DNA of 53,614 bases from Bacteroidota bacterium. Its GTDB lineage: Bacteria > Bacteroidota > Bacteroidia > UKL13-3. Position numbers and translations under genes: made by a program. Under the pieces are notes generated by a model that did not search any database, was not told where the DNA came from, and saw only the letters and a program-made list of their open reading frames with translations. The stretch is taken from contig JAIYAT010000011.1 of the NCBI GenBank assembly GCA_027488905.1, forward strand, positions 1 to 53,614. Reading direction: 5' to 3'. Shown here piece after piece: positions 44,900 to 53,534 of the stretch; within the stretch, counting starts at the first letter, position 1, and each line of letters starts with the position of its first letter.

Positions 44900-45126
44900 T
44901 AAAAAAAAGTGTTTCATAGGTTAAAAATTAAAATTAATTTGGGTAATAAATAATGATATTAATCTTAGCGAAATTAATCGACTATTATTTTTACAATCAA
45001 ATATAGATTCAACCTAGTTATGTAGATTAAAGTATAACTTTTATAATTATTAAATTATTTAATATTTGAAACATAAAAAATTAATTTAATTAATTAATTC
45101 TAACGTATGTAATATGAAAATATTAA

Positions 45127-45768
45127 CTAAGTTAATGAGGAATTATAATATCCCTTAGAAATCATATAAGTAACCAACTCAGAAGCCTTATGTATATCTA
45201 ACTTCTTCCAAATTCGATGTCGATGTGTATTAATAGTAGCTGTTCCCAACTCTAGCTTCGAGGCAATTTGTTTAGTTGTATAACCTTCACAAATATGAAT
45301 AGCTACTTTCATTTCAATGGCTGTTAGTTCTGGTTTACTATTATTTTTTTGGATACTATTAAAAATTATATTTAGACTTTCATAATTAAAATACCTGTTG
45401 TTATTTATTACAACTGTATCTATTGCCAATCTAATCTCGTTTAATTCCGCATCTTTAAAAATAAATCCATCAGCTTCAAAATGATGAGCATTTAAAATAA
45501 ATGATGGATCAGTAAAAGAAGAAATAATTACAATCTTACCTTCAAATTCTTTATTTTTCAACTGTTTACAAATCTCTAAGCCATTTTCATTCTTTAGATT
45601 AATATCAAGTAACAGCAAATTAAATTGTTCATACTTCATTTCGGCTTGAAACGATTTAAAATCAGAAAATGCAGCTACTTTATCGATATAAGGAATACGA
45701 TTTAATATGGCACGAAATCCTTCCCTAATTCCTACATGATCATCAATGATAGCAGCTTTACATTTCAT
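45127..45768 (-). CDS. Response regulator, NarL/LuxR family
   Basis: 213 residues. Receiver domain with the acidic pair Asp9/Asp10 ('IIDDHVGIREGF') and phosphoacceptor Asp55 ('LLLLDINLKNENG'). 'IVIISSFTD' supplies the switch Thr/Ser region. The C-terminal LuxR-type HTH has 'LTAIEMKVAIHICEGYTTKQIA' and 'TATINTHRHRIWKKLDIHKASEL'. Partner of the histidine kinase encoded 4 bp upstream. Target genes unknown; likely candidates are the adjacent secreted and lipoprotein genes. Confidence 0.93.
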   Translation of the reverse strand: MKCKAAIIDDHVGIREGFRAILNRIPYIDKVAAFSDFKSFQAEMKYEQFNLLLLDINLKNENGLEICKQLKNKEFEGKIVIISSFTDPSFILNAHHFEADGFIFKDAELNEIRLAIDTVVINNNRYFNYESLNIIFNSIQKNNSKPELTAIEMKVAIHICEGYTTKQIASKLELGTATINTHRHRIWKKLDIHKASELVTYMISKGYYNSSLT

Positions 45769-45772
45769 TTGT

Positions 45773-46513
45773 TTAACTAATTGGAACTTTTATACAATAA
45801 ACAAACTTTTCTTTATCAAAGTCTAGCACCCCATTTAAAAAACTTACTCGGTTTTTAATATTAGACAATCCAAGAGAGGTGGAAGTTTTTTGCAAAGATT
45901 CAAAATCAAAACCTTGACCGTTATCTGAATACTTCAAATCTAAAAAATCACCTTCCATAAAAACCCATAACCTAATTTCTGTAGCCTTGGAATGTTTAGC
46001 CGAATTCGAAAGTAATTCACTCACAATTCTATATACATTAATTTCAATTAAAAAAGGCAGTCGCTTGGCCAAATCACAATTAAACGTAACGCTAAATAAC
46101 CTTTCATAATGCTTCAATAAATCCTTAAAAGAAGATTCAAGTCCGTACCTTTTTAAACTTTCAGGCATTAACAAATGAGAGGTAGCTCGATTTTTAACAA
46201 TAGCATCAGCTGTTAATGTAATTAACTCATCTAATTCTTGATTGATATCCAAAAATGATTCTTTATGGTATTTTATTTCGTCCAACTTCATTTTTATGCA
46301 AAGTAAATTACTTCCCAAATCATCATGAAGATCCATTGCGATCCTACTTCTCTCCTTTTCTTGTGCTAGATAAATTTCTTTAAACAAATTTGCCTTAGCG
46401 TTTGCCCTATATTTTAAATGTCTAAAAATAATAAAAACAAATAGTCCAGACATTAATAAAATTATGATGGTGGACACCACCATCGTAAAAAAAACATCAT
46501 CTACTTCTTGCAT
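45773..46513 (-). CDS. Sensor histidine kinase, NarX/DesK type (HisKA_3)
   Basis: 246 residues. One transmembrane helix at ~10-30, linker helix 'AKANLFKEIYLAQEKERSRIA', dimerisation box with phosphoacceptor His63 ('DLHDDLGSNL'), and a C-terminal HATPase domain with N box 'ELLSNSAKHSKAT' and G1 'YSDNGQGFDF'. It lacks any sensory domain of its own. Its gene overlaps the polytopic membrane protein gene by 13 nt, which may supply the input. Phosphorylates the LuxR-type regulator downstream. Confidence 0.92.
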   Translation of the reverse strand: MQEVDDVFFTMVVSTIIILLMSGLFVFIIFRHLKYRANAKANLFKEIYLAQEKERSRIAMDLHDDLGSNLLCIKMKLDEIKYHKESFLDINQELDELITLTADAIVKNRATSHLLMPESLKRYGLESSFKDLLKHYERLFSVTFNCDLAKRLPFLIEINVYRIVSELLSNSAKHSKATEIRLWVFMEGDFLDLKYSDNGQGFDFESLQKTSTSLGLSNIKNRVSFLNGVLDFDKEKFVYCIKVPIS

Positions 46514-47115
46514 AAAAAAGCTATTGAAAAACAGAGATACTGTAGTGTGGAAATGATAAAGTTAAAGAAAGAATAGTATTGAACTAATACATGTGATGGA
46601 TCTAGTAAAATAATTCTTGGTAGAAAAATATATAAATTAATAGTGGTAAGTGAAGTTATCAGAAAACCAGAAAACAACCAAAATCTAAAACTATCAAAAG
46701 AAATGCTAATTTTTGATGTAACTGACATAGAAATAAACAATAAAGAAATAAAACCAACTAATAAATAAATTAGAAAATAATTCATTTCTTTAAAAGAAAA
46801 TGGATCTCTAAACAAAAAATTAAAAAATGAACCTATAAACGCCAAGGCCAGTAAAGAAAATAGAATCTTATTTTCTTCAATCCAAAAAATATAGGTAAAG
46901 AATATAATCGTTAGTAAATCAAGTAAATTATAGAATAAGTGATTACTAATACTTCGAAGGGATAAACAAAGTGATATGATTTCAAGTATTGATAGCAGAG
47001 AAAGATATAATAAAAACGGCTTAGATAATTTATCTCTAAGCCGCTTATAATAAAAAACACCTAAAATTACTGGGATTAATGCCTCAAATATTACTATATA
47101 GTGTAAGTAACGCAT
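46501..47115 (-). CDS. Polytopic membrane protein, probable sensory partner of the kinase
   Basis: 204 residues with about seven hydrophobic helices (e.g. 'YIVIFEALIPVILGVFYY', 'FLLYLSLLSILEIISLCLSL', 'ILFSLLALAFIGSFFNFLF', 'FLIYLLVGFISLLFISM', 'FWLFSGFLITSLTTINLYIF', 'YYSFFNFIISTLQYLCFSIAF'). Similar short 7-helix proteins accompany LuxR-type two-component pairs in Bacteroidota. The gene overlap with the kinase suggests a stoichiometric complex. Signal unknown. Confidence 0.7.
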   Translation of the reverse strand: MRYLHYIVIFEALIPVILGVFYYKRLRDKLSKPFLLYLSLLSILEIISLCLSLRSISNHLFYNLLDLLTIIFFTYIFWIEENKILFSLLALAFIGSFFNFLFRDPFSFKEMNYFLIYLLVGFISLLFISMSVTSKISISFDSFRFWLFSGFLITSLTTINLYIFLPRIILLDPSHVLVQYYSFFNFIISTLQYLCFSIAFLCKK

Positions 47116-47122
47116 TAAGGCA

Positions 47123-47440
47123 TTAAGAATTTAAATTATTAGGGACCCCACAAATCGGTGGGCACATTATTCCGTGCTCTAAAATTACTCCTGTAACCAA
47201 ATCATTTTCATTGGCATCAACACCAACAATTACTAGGCGTTGAACATTGTTTTCATCCAACCCATAATAAATCCTGATTCCTACGCATTCAGATTGATCT
47301 AAAACAGATTCAAGAGAAGCCTTACTAAAATACTCCCCCTTTACATAATTAGAACCTGGTGTTTGAGCGTCTCTGTAATTTTGTGTTAATTGCGCTGCAT
47401 CATTGTAGCTGATTTCATTGTCTTCTGTACCTGTAAACAT
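47123..47440 (-). CDS. Small soluble protein with C-terminal CPPxC motif
   Basis: 105 residues from ATG 47440 (MFTGTEDNEISYNDAA); the track-length start at 47491 is less likely because the residues it adds are AT-driven and lie on the promoter. No signal peptide. Conserved-looking core 'VGIRIYYGLDENN' and 'LVIVGVDANENDLVTGVIL' is followed by CPPICG, a possible metal or redox site. I recall similar proteins in Bacteroidota without assigned function. It is the first gene of the membrane-protein/kinase/regulator operon (7-bp gap), so it may modulate signalling. Confidence 0.65.
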   Translation of the reverse strand: MFTGTEDNEISYNDAAQLTQNYRDAQTPGSNYVKGEYFSKASLESVLDQSECVGIRIYYGLDENNVQRLVIVGVDANENDLVTGVILEHGIMCPPICGVPNNLNS

Positions 47441-47488
47441 ATTATTAATTTTTATGAATACAATTTTAAAACCAATATGAATAGAATT

Positions 47489-47517
47489 CAAATATAAGAT
47501 GTGTGAATCAAAACAAA
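47489..47517 (-). promoter_or_regulatory. Candidate promoter of the sensor operon
   Basis: On the minus strand TATATTTG (complement 47489-47496) is an exact TAnnTTTG match, with TTTG (complement 47514-47517) 17 bp upstream. The spacer is slightly short for the Bacteroidota consensus. It lies ~48 bp before ATG 47440. Confidence 0.45.
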
Positions 47518-47624
47518 TTACCTATCAAACATTAGCTTCTATTAATTAATGTTTTACACATAAAAATTAATATATTCATATTAATTTTTAATAGATAAAT
47601 TGTATTAATCATTAGAAAGTTAGA

Positions 47625-50600
47625 TTAATACAAAATTGAAATTGAACCATATTTGGAAATCTCTAAACCACATTTAGATTTTCCTGACAGCACAAAAAAA
47701 TAAACCCCTTCCGTTAAGCGATTTCTATCATTGTCCTCCCCACTCCAACATGCAGATGAATTTGTTGTTGAATAAACCAAATTTCCCCATCTGCTGTAAA
47801 CCAAAAACTCTACTTCCTCAAAATCTAGAAATTTCCTTAGTGAAATACAGTCATTAACCCCGTCTCCGTTGGGTGTAAATACATTTGGAAACAAACCAAT
47901 GCTATCATTTAAATTAACTTCTACAAACACTGAATCCATAAACTTACAACCAAAAGTATCAGTGTAAGTAGCATAATATGTAGTTGAAACATTTGGGTAA
48001 ACTTTAGGATTCAAAGAGGTTAAATTGTTGATTTGGTTGTCGGGTAACCATAATACACTAGAAATATCATTGCCTGAAACTAAAAGACTAGAAAATCTAT
48101 TTTCACAATCGATATCGTTAGATTTAATTATTTCAAAGTTTCCAACTGATTTCATTACGTAAATTTGCATAATGCTATCACACCCAGTGTTATTAACAAG
48201 AGTGTCATAATAAATACCAGAATTTGAAATGTAATATTTTCCACTAGGCGAAATTACTGAATCACAAATATGAATTTTGAAAGTTGAGGAAGTTATAAGG
48301 CTGGTATAATTAATCAGAATTATGCTATCACATCCAATTGTTCTTTTAAGTGTATCCGAGTATTGGCCTGTTTGTGAAATATATTTTCTACTCCAAGGTA
48401 ATAGAAAACTATCACATGAAGATAGTTCGAATTGGAGCAATGGATTTAACTTTTTAAAATTTATGATAAATATACTATCACAATTATTGATACTATTGAG
48501 GGTATCAAAATAAGTACCAGATTGAGTCAATAAAAACTTACCACTTGGACTTACTATATCCATACAATTTGCTGAATCAATTTTAACTTCATATTTCCCT
48601 AATGTAAAGTGAATGGTTAACAAACTATCTCCACCTATTGTATTGGTTAGGGTGTCCAAGTATTTACCTGAACTCATCAACCATTGATTTTTACTCAATA
48701 ATTTTATTGGAAAACAATTAAACGTATCAATAATACTGCTTGAATTTAAAACTTTAAGTTTAATTCTATAAACACTATCACAACCATTAGAATTTATTAA
48801 AGTATCATAATAAACGCCAGAAACATTTAAGTTAAATCTTCCACTAGGGGAAATATATGATGTTAAAACTTGTGTATCTAATTCTAAGTAATTTCCTCTC
48901 AGGTTTAAATTAATTGAGAGTATACTATCACAACCTAAACTACTTATAATAGTATCGGAATAAAAGCCACTGACATTCCAAGTAAATTTCTTGCTAGGTG
49001 AAAGAAAGGAATTACAATCATTAATATTTATTAATTTTGAAAACCTGTGGTAAATTACAAAACCATCCCCATAATTGGTACCAAATTGATTGGTATCCGA
49101 ACCAATGCTATTTAATCGATTACAGGCTAACTGAATACTGTCTCTAAAGTAGCCATTTATGTAAACACGACCTGAAGATCCAACCATTTCATTTGATGCA
49201 TTTACAGAATTGATATTTATGCTTGTACTCAATTGTGTTTCATTAGATATTATTGGAATAATTGGAGCATCAACTTTTCCAGAATCATCAATTGAAACAA
49301 GACCAAGAAAAATCTTATTTGAAAGTTTAGAAGGAAAAAAACCAGAAAATCTAGCGTTAGATGCATTTAATTGCCCAATTAAACAATAATTCTTATTATA
49401 TGGGTTTACAGCAAGTGAATAAAAATTGGTAGCTAGGCCAAACGAATCTTCCTTAATTACTTGACCATTAAAATTAAATTGAAATAGGTAGCTTCCACTA
49501 GTGTTTAATGAATTTAAGGAAGGTTTTAAAATAGCATTATATTCATTGAATGAAAAATTCAATAAAAAGATTAATTTTTGACGCTCAATATCAACGTCAA
49601 AATCAATCATTAAATAAGCGGAGTAAAACTTATTTAACTTTTCTACATAAAGCGGTTTGACCCAAATAATGCTATCAAAGCGATTCATTTTCAAAAGCAG
49701 GTAGTTGTTGCCATAAGATAAAGGCACTTTTGAAACAGTATTTATAGAATCTGTTTTACTTACAAAAAGGTTTAAATAAGCATATGAATTTTCTCCTTCA
49801 GTAAGCAATTTTACTTCTTTCAAATACCTATAAAAAAAATTAATAGAATCTTTTTGGTCAAATTGCAGTCGTCCTTTAAATGGCTCTGAATGGGAAATAA
49901 GATTACCATTCAAATCATAATTAATAAAAAGATGCCTTGTACCTATCACAAAAAGGCTTTTAACATTAGAACTATTTTGCATTCCTATTGTATCATTCAA
50001 ATTTCCATTTAAACGTGTATTAACAAAGCAAACTTTTAATATATCTGAGTTATTTAAGGAAGTAAATAGGAATGCATTTCTATTGGTTGTTCGGTCGGTT
50101 GAAAGTGATTCTCGAAAAATTGTATTACACCATTGAAACTGTCCAATTGGATTTAATTTACAAATTGCTGTCGCTAATGTTAAACGAGAATCTCCTGTTA
50201 ACCTTCTATAATTTGGCTTAACATTTTTAAACAGTAAACCATTTGCATGATATAACAAAAGGGAATCAGCTTGCGGAAATTGACAAAGCAAATATGGATT
50301 ATTGTTACTATCAAATTTGATATCTATAGGATTGGCTGGTGATACATTGATTTTTATATGAAATTGATAAGTATCATTGGAATCAAATTTTAAAATGTAA
50401 ATAGTAGGTTGTCCAAAAATGTTTTGAATTATGATATTATTTCCAAAACTATCAACACTAAAATCATTAGTAAAAGCAACTACTTGATAACGATTTCCTA
50501 TATTATCAAAGAAAATTTGAGTAACATTTTGGACTTCAACCCCACTAAATGTTTCTCCTTTCAAATGGTATTGTGAAAAGGATGAGAATGAAATAAAAGA

Positions 50601-50627
50601 AAATATATAAACTAAAAAATACTTCAT
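47625..50627 (-). CDS. T9SS type B (CHU_C) surface protein with six ~40-residue repeats
   Basis: 1000 residues. Signal peptide MKYFLVYIFSFISFSSFSQ. The N-terminal ~500 residues look like beta-propeller-type repeats ('GNNYLLLKMNRFDSIIWVK', 'GDGFVIYHRFSK'). Residues ~535-820 hold six units of the form SPSGKxxxxxSGxYxDTLxxxxGCDS. The last ~90 residues are the gliding-motility-associated C-terminal domain ('LFPNVFTPNGDGVNDC', 'YSRWGNLVYST', 'LTEGVYFFVLSG'), the type B T9SS signal. Exported to the surface, probably adhesin- or structural-like; no enzyme motif. A terminator separates it from the preceding gene. Confidence 0.85.
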   Translation of the reverse strand: MKYFLVYIFSFISFSSFSQYHLKGETFSGVEVQNVTQIFFDNIGNRYQVVAFTNDFSVDSFGNNIIIQNIFGQPTIYILKFDSNDTYQFHIKINVSPANPIDIKFDSNNNPYLLCQFPQADSLLLYHANGLLFKNVKPNYRRLTGDSRLTLATAICKLNPIGQFQWCNTIFRESLSTDRTTNRNAFLFTSLNNSDILKVCFVNTRLNGNLNDTIGMQNSSNVKSLFVIGTRHLFINYDLNGNLISHSEPFKGRLQFDQKDSINFFYRYLKEVKLLTEGENSYAYLNLFVSKTDSINTVSKVPLSYGNNYLLLKMNRFDSIIWVKPLYVEKLNKFYSAYLMIDFDVDIERQKLIFLLNFSFNEYNAILKPSLNSLNTSGSYLFQFNFNGQVIKEDSFGLATNFYSLAVNPYNKNYCLIGQLNASNARFSGFFPSKLSNKIFLGLVSIDDSGKVDAPIIPIISNETQLSTSININSVNASNEMVGSSGRVYINGYFRDSIQLACNRLNSIGSDTNQFGTNYGDGFVIYHRFSKLININDCNSFLSPSKKFTWNVSGFYSDTIISSLGCDSILSINLNLRGNYLELDTQVLTSYISPSGRFNLNVSGVYYDTLINSNGCDSVYRIKLKVLNSSSIIDTFNCFPIKLLSKNQWLMSSGKYLDTLTNTIGGDSLLTIHFTLGKYEVKIDSANCMDIVSPSGKFLLTQSGTYFDTLNSINNCDSIFIINFKKLNPLLQFELSSCDSFLLPWSRKYISQTGQYSDTLKRTIGCDSIILINYTSLITSSTFKIHICDSVISPSGKYYISNSGIYYDTLVNNTGCDSIMQIYVMKSVGNFEIIKSNDIDCENRFSSLLVSGNDISSVLWLPDNQINNLTSLNPKVYPNVSTTYYATYTDTFGCKFMDSVFVEVNLNDSIGLFPNVFTPNGDGVNDCISLRKFLDFEEVEFLVYSRWGNLVYSTTNSSACWSGEDNDRNRLTEGVYFFVLSGKSKCGLEISKYGSISILY

Positions 50628-50636
50628 TACAACTAA

Positions 50637-50671
50637 TTAAAAAAAGAGAAGGGAGGGGCTCCCCCTTCTCT
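50637..50671 (-). terminator. Rho-independent terminator after the 382-residue T9SS gene
   Basis: G/C-rich stem AGAGAAGGG (50645-50653) pairs with CCCTTCTCT (50663-50671). On the minus strand it is followed by a run of seven or more T. It sits between the stop of the upstream gene and the start of the CHU_C gene. Confidence 0.8.
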
Positions 50672-50680
50672 TGTGCGAAT

Positions 50681-51829
50681 TTACTGTTTTATAACTTTAA
50701 TTGTTTTAACTATGTCATTAGCAAACTCAACTTGCAAGAAATAAATTCCGTTCTTAATTTCAGTGGTGTTAATTCTATCCCCATCCAAAGAATTACTTTG
50801 AAGTAAAACTCTACCATTTAGATCATAAATTAGCACTTTTAATATTTCTTTGTTACTATTAACTTTTAAGAAATTATTAAATGGCACTGGACTTGCATTA
50901 ACATCAATTTTGTTGGCATCCTTGCTCAAATCAGACTTTATAGAAGTTGTAAAGTCAGGAGGAGGGGGAGCAAGCAACCTAGGACAAATTAAATCACAAG
51001 GTTCCTGTTGTACTACGTTACCTTGAACATCAATATATGTTCCAGAAATTGGGTCAAATTTTTTGCCTGTTAATTTTCCAGAATAGGTATTATAATCTGG
51101 TAACACTTGAGAACTACAATTTACCTCATCACCTTCTCCAACACTAGATATAGCAACCCAGCGACTTGTGGTTTCACCATTACTTAAAGTAACAACTTGC
51201 CAATTATATGTGACTTTACAACAAACATCTTCACATGGTATGAATTGAGATACTGTAGATGAAGAATTTACATAAAAAGTATCGGTCATCCCCAAATCGT
51301 CAGGTGCCGAAGTGAAAAAAGTACTATCTGGGAAACTAAGAACAACCATAGAATTACATGAGCCTTTAAAAAATACGTCATGATTTCCAACAGATGGATT
51401 GCCCATCATACCCAAGAAAATTTGAATTGCTTCTTGTATTGCACGTTTAATTGATGATGTTGTGGGCGGATTAGGATAACCACATGGGGTTGATCCAATA
51501 GCTGTTACAAACCAAGGGTCAATTGTAACTAGGAAATTCCTACTATCAACGAATACATAATCCTCTATAATAAACGAGGTAATACCATTACAAATTCTGA
51601 TTCTGTAAGCAATTTCAACAAAAACAGTATTAACTTCACGTATAACAATCGCATTTCCGTTTCCATCGAAAGTTGGATAATTAAAAACCTGACAAAGTGG
51701 GATTGTTTTCCATAGTTTTGGTCCAGGAGGACATGGATCCTCACATAAATTAGATTGGGCCTTTATATTAGTTGAAAAAATTAAGGTAACTAATACTAAA
51801 AATAAATGATTGATAAAATTTTTTTTCAT
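50681..51829 (-). CDS. Secreted protein with T9SS type A sorting domain
   Basis: 382 residues. Signal peptide MKKNFINHLFLVLVTLIFS. Cys/Pro-rich mature part ('CEDPCPPGPK', 'CEDVCCKVTYNW', 'EPCDLICPRLL'). A C-terminal type A domain follows ('ASPVPFNNFLKV', 'VLIYDLNGRVLLQS', 'TEIKNGIYFLQVEF'). No catalytic motif. A surface or released protein; role unknown. Followed by a strong terminator before the CHU_C protein gene, so it is transcribed from its own promoter upstream of 51829. Confidence 0.82.
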   Translation of the reverse strand: MKKNFINHLFLVLVTLIFSTNIKAQSNLCEDPCPPGPKLWKTIPLCQVFNYPTFDGNGNAIVIREVNTVFVEIAYRIRICNGITSFIIEDYVFVDSRNFLVTIDPWFVTAIGSTPCGYPNPPTTSSIKRAIQEAIQIFLGMMGNPSVGNHDVFFKGSCNSMVVLSFPDSTFFTSAPDDLGMTDTFYVNSSSTVSQFIPCEDVCCKVTYNWQVVTLSNGETTSRWVAISSVGEGDEVNCSSQVLPDYNTYSGKLTGKKFDPISGTYIDVQGNVVQQEPCDLICPRLLAPPPPDFTTSIKSDLSKDANKIDVNASPVPFNNFLKVNSNKEILKVLIYDLNGRVLLQSNSLDGDRINTTEIKNGIYFLQVEFANDIVKTIKVIKQ

Positions 51830-52433
51830 AAATATTGAATATTAAAAATAACAAATAATAAAGTTTGTGGAGAAAATTCAGAATATCAAAATTCAAGTAA
51901 AGCCTGCATCACTAAAAATAGGGCAGGCAATTAAATTTAACGGTAAAAAAAAATAACAAAAACAACTTTGAAATAAGAATAGGCTATACTTAGAGTAATT
52001 TGCCAGTACCGAGCTAATTAGAATAGAAAATTTAATGCAATAAATGATAGTTAACAATCTATATAACTTATAAGTATTAAAGGGAATGTAGAAATTCATA
52101 TTAAAATTGATTAATTATAAATTATATAGTTATTAACTAACTATTCAAATTTATTAAAATCAATTTTCAGCGATATTGAATCTTTAAGTTGTTAAAGGTT
52201 AAAAAACATTCTCAACAGTTAAATTATAAAAATTAGATAATTTAATTTAATGCATTAATAAAAAATATGTAATGAAATCATCTTACAATTTAAAAGAACT
52301 AATCTGATAAGATTTTTATTTTTAAAACCATTTCACCCCAGCTAAATTCGAATGCGTTAAAATTTGAATGTAACTTTATACATATTTAGATTTGTAAGGT
52401 TGATTTTATTTTATCTTTCTTATGTTTGTTTTT
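51830..52433. other. ~600-bp AT-rich spacer
   Basis: No protein or RNA gene supported. Poly-A/T tracts only; it probably includes the promoter of the 382-residue gene (minus strand) at its left end. Small open frames here are AT-driven and lack coding character. Confidence 0.5.
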
Positions 52434-52930
52434 GTTTTAAGTTTTCCTGTTGCCTGAGCGTGGCCTGAAAGGCGGAAAAGCTTGGTGTTAGAAGGGCTTG
52501 GGTTGCTGTATTGGGAAGTAGCCTAGGGGCCAAAGTCCATAGTCGATGGTCCATAGTCCATGGTTGCCTCCGGTCGCCGAGGGGAGTCCCCGGTCGCCGA
52601 GCAAAGCCCGGTCGCCGAGCGGAGCCGAGGCGCCGTGCCATTTATGAGCCACCTTTTTTCTCAAAGATACCAAAGAGGTTCACAGATTTTGATTGAGAAC
52701 GGCTTCCCCCTCGACTCCGCTCGGGGAGCGCCTTTGACTCCGCTCGGGGAACGCCTTTCGACAGGCTCAAGGACCGCCTTTAGACGTTGTATGATATACT
52801 TCTCGGCTCCGCTCGAAGGACTTTTCCATTGAAATAATACTGCTGAATAGAAGCACCTTGTCCCCGGTCGCAACGCAAAGCCCCCGGTCGCTGAGCGAAG
52901 CCGAGGCGCCGAGCAGTATTTGGTATCCAG
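52434..52930. repeat. GC-rich mosaic of short direct and inverted repeats
   Basis: A sharp compositional switch from AT-rich flanks. Tandem cGGTCGCCGAG units at 52570-52620 and a variant near 52865-52915; GACTCCGCTCGGGGARCGCCTTT twice at 52712-52760. CGAGCGGAGCCGAG (52616-52629) has its exact reverse complement CTCGGCTCCGCTCG at 52802-52815. 'GTCCATAGTC' / 'GGTCCATAGTCCATGG' words occur at ~52536-52562. Such repeats recur between genes in many Bacteroidota genomes; open frames through them are not genes. They may fold into long hairpins. Confidence 0.7.
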
Positions 52931-52937
52931 CAATTTA

Positions 52938-53017
52938 CCCACTTATGGGTATTTAATGAAAGCGGTAGACTGGGTATGTTTGAATGAAAACAAACTAAAC
53001 AAACCGGAACGGTAGAG
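52938..53017 (+). repeat. 80-bp direct repeat, left copy
   Basis: Starts CCCACTTATGGG and ends GGAACGGTAGAG. It matches 53535-53614 at 75 of 80 positions by eye, with the last 44 bp identical. It flanks the parD region on the left. CCCACTTATGGG is itself a short inverted repeat. Confidence 0.85.
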
Positions 53018-53123
53018 TGCGGCTGGGATCCAAAAACAAAAGAGCTAAGCCAATGAATTAAGAAAAATGTAGCAAGTGTTCAATAGTTATTTGCTACCAA
53101 TAATTGAGATGATTTTTTTAAAA

Positions 53124-53145
53124 ATACCAGAAATTGGTATATTTG
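53124..53145 (+). promoter_or_regulatory. parD promoter with overlapping operator dyad
   Basis: ATACCA-GAAAT-TGGTAT (53124-53140) is a perfect 6-bp dyad, and it overlaps TATATTTG (53138-53145), an exact TAnnTTTG -7 element. The ATG of parD is 17 bp further on. This arrangement fits autorepression by the ParD ribbon-helix-helix dimer; -33 TTG is not clear. Confidence 0.6.
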
Positions 53146-53161
53146 AATAAGTAATAAAGTT

Positions 53162-53407
53162 ATGAGTAAAAATACATCAATATTGTTAGGCGACCATTTT
53201 GAAGGTTTTATAAATAAACAAGTTAGTTCTGGGAAATACTCTTCAGCAAGTGAAGTGGTTCGCGCTGCATTAAGAATGTTTGAATATGAAGAACAAAAGA
53301 AACAAGAGCTAATCAAAGCAATAAAGAAGGGTGAAGACTCTGGAATTAATAAGGACTTTAATCGCAAGAATTTTTTGAAAGAATTACATTCAAAACACAT
53401 TAAGTGA
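53162..53407 (+). CDS. parD: ParD-type antitoxin (orphan)
   Basis: 81 residues. Ribbon-helix-helix N-terminus ('NTSILLGDHFEGFINKQVSSGKYSSASEVVRAALRMFE'), then a helical, charged toxin-wrapping tail ('QKKQELIKAIKKGEDSG'). This is the ParD/CopG antitoxin family. It would bind DNA as a dimer and neutralise ParE. The cognate toxin gene is only a 16-codon remnant, so this antitoxin is an orphan. It could still repress the dyad upstream or neutralise a ParE elsewhere in the genome. Confidence 0.88.
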   Translation: MSKNTSILLGDHFEGFINKQVSSGKYSSASEVVRAALRMFEYEEQKKQELIKAIKKGEDSGINKDFNRKNFLKELHSKHIK

Positions 53408-53409
53408 GA

Positions 53410-53460
53410 ATGAAATATGTAATAAGTAACGAGGCGACAAAGGCGAATAGGGTTTGGTAG
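53410..53460 (+). pseudogene. parE: ParE toxin remnant
   Basis: Starting 2 bp after parD: ATG then MKYVISNEATKANRVW and TAG. MKYVISNEA is the usual ParE opening, after which the sequence diverges and stops, so roughly 85-90 residues are missing. Deletion or replacement probably occurred after codon 9. Confidence 0.65.
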
Positions 53461-53534
53461 AACTAACCGCTATAGTTTCATACAGTCCACAAGCCAAACC
53501 ATTAATTTATATCTATCCCCTATTTTTAAATACA

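Noticed and set aside
52420-52942. Several 60-90 codon open frames on both strands
   Set aside because: They run through low-complexity GC-rich repeats (RRPG-, APLG-type peptides), overlap on both strands, and have no conserved protein motif.
53162-53460. Integron cassette carrying parD
   Set aside because: I could not find the paired attC core sites (GTTRRRY / RYYYAAC) around it, and there is no integron integrase in view; the flanking 80-bp repeats do not have attC shape.
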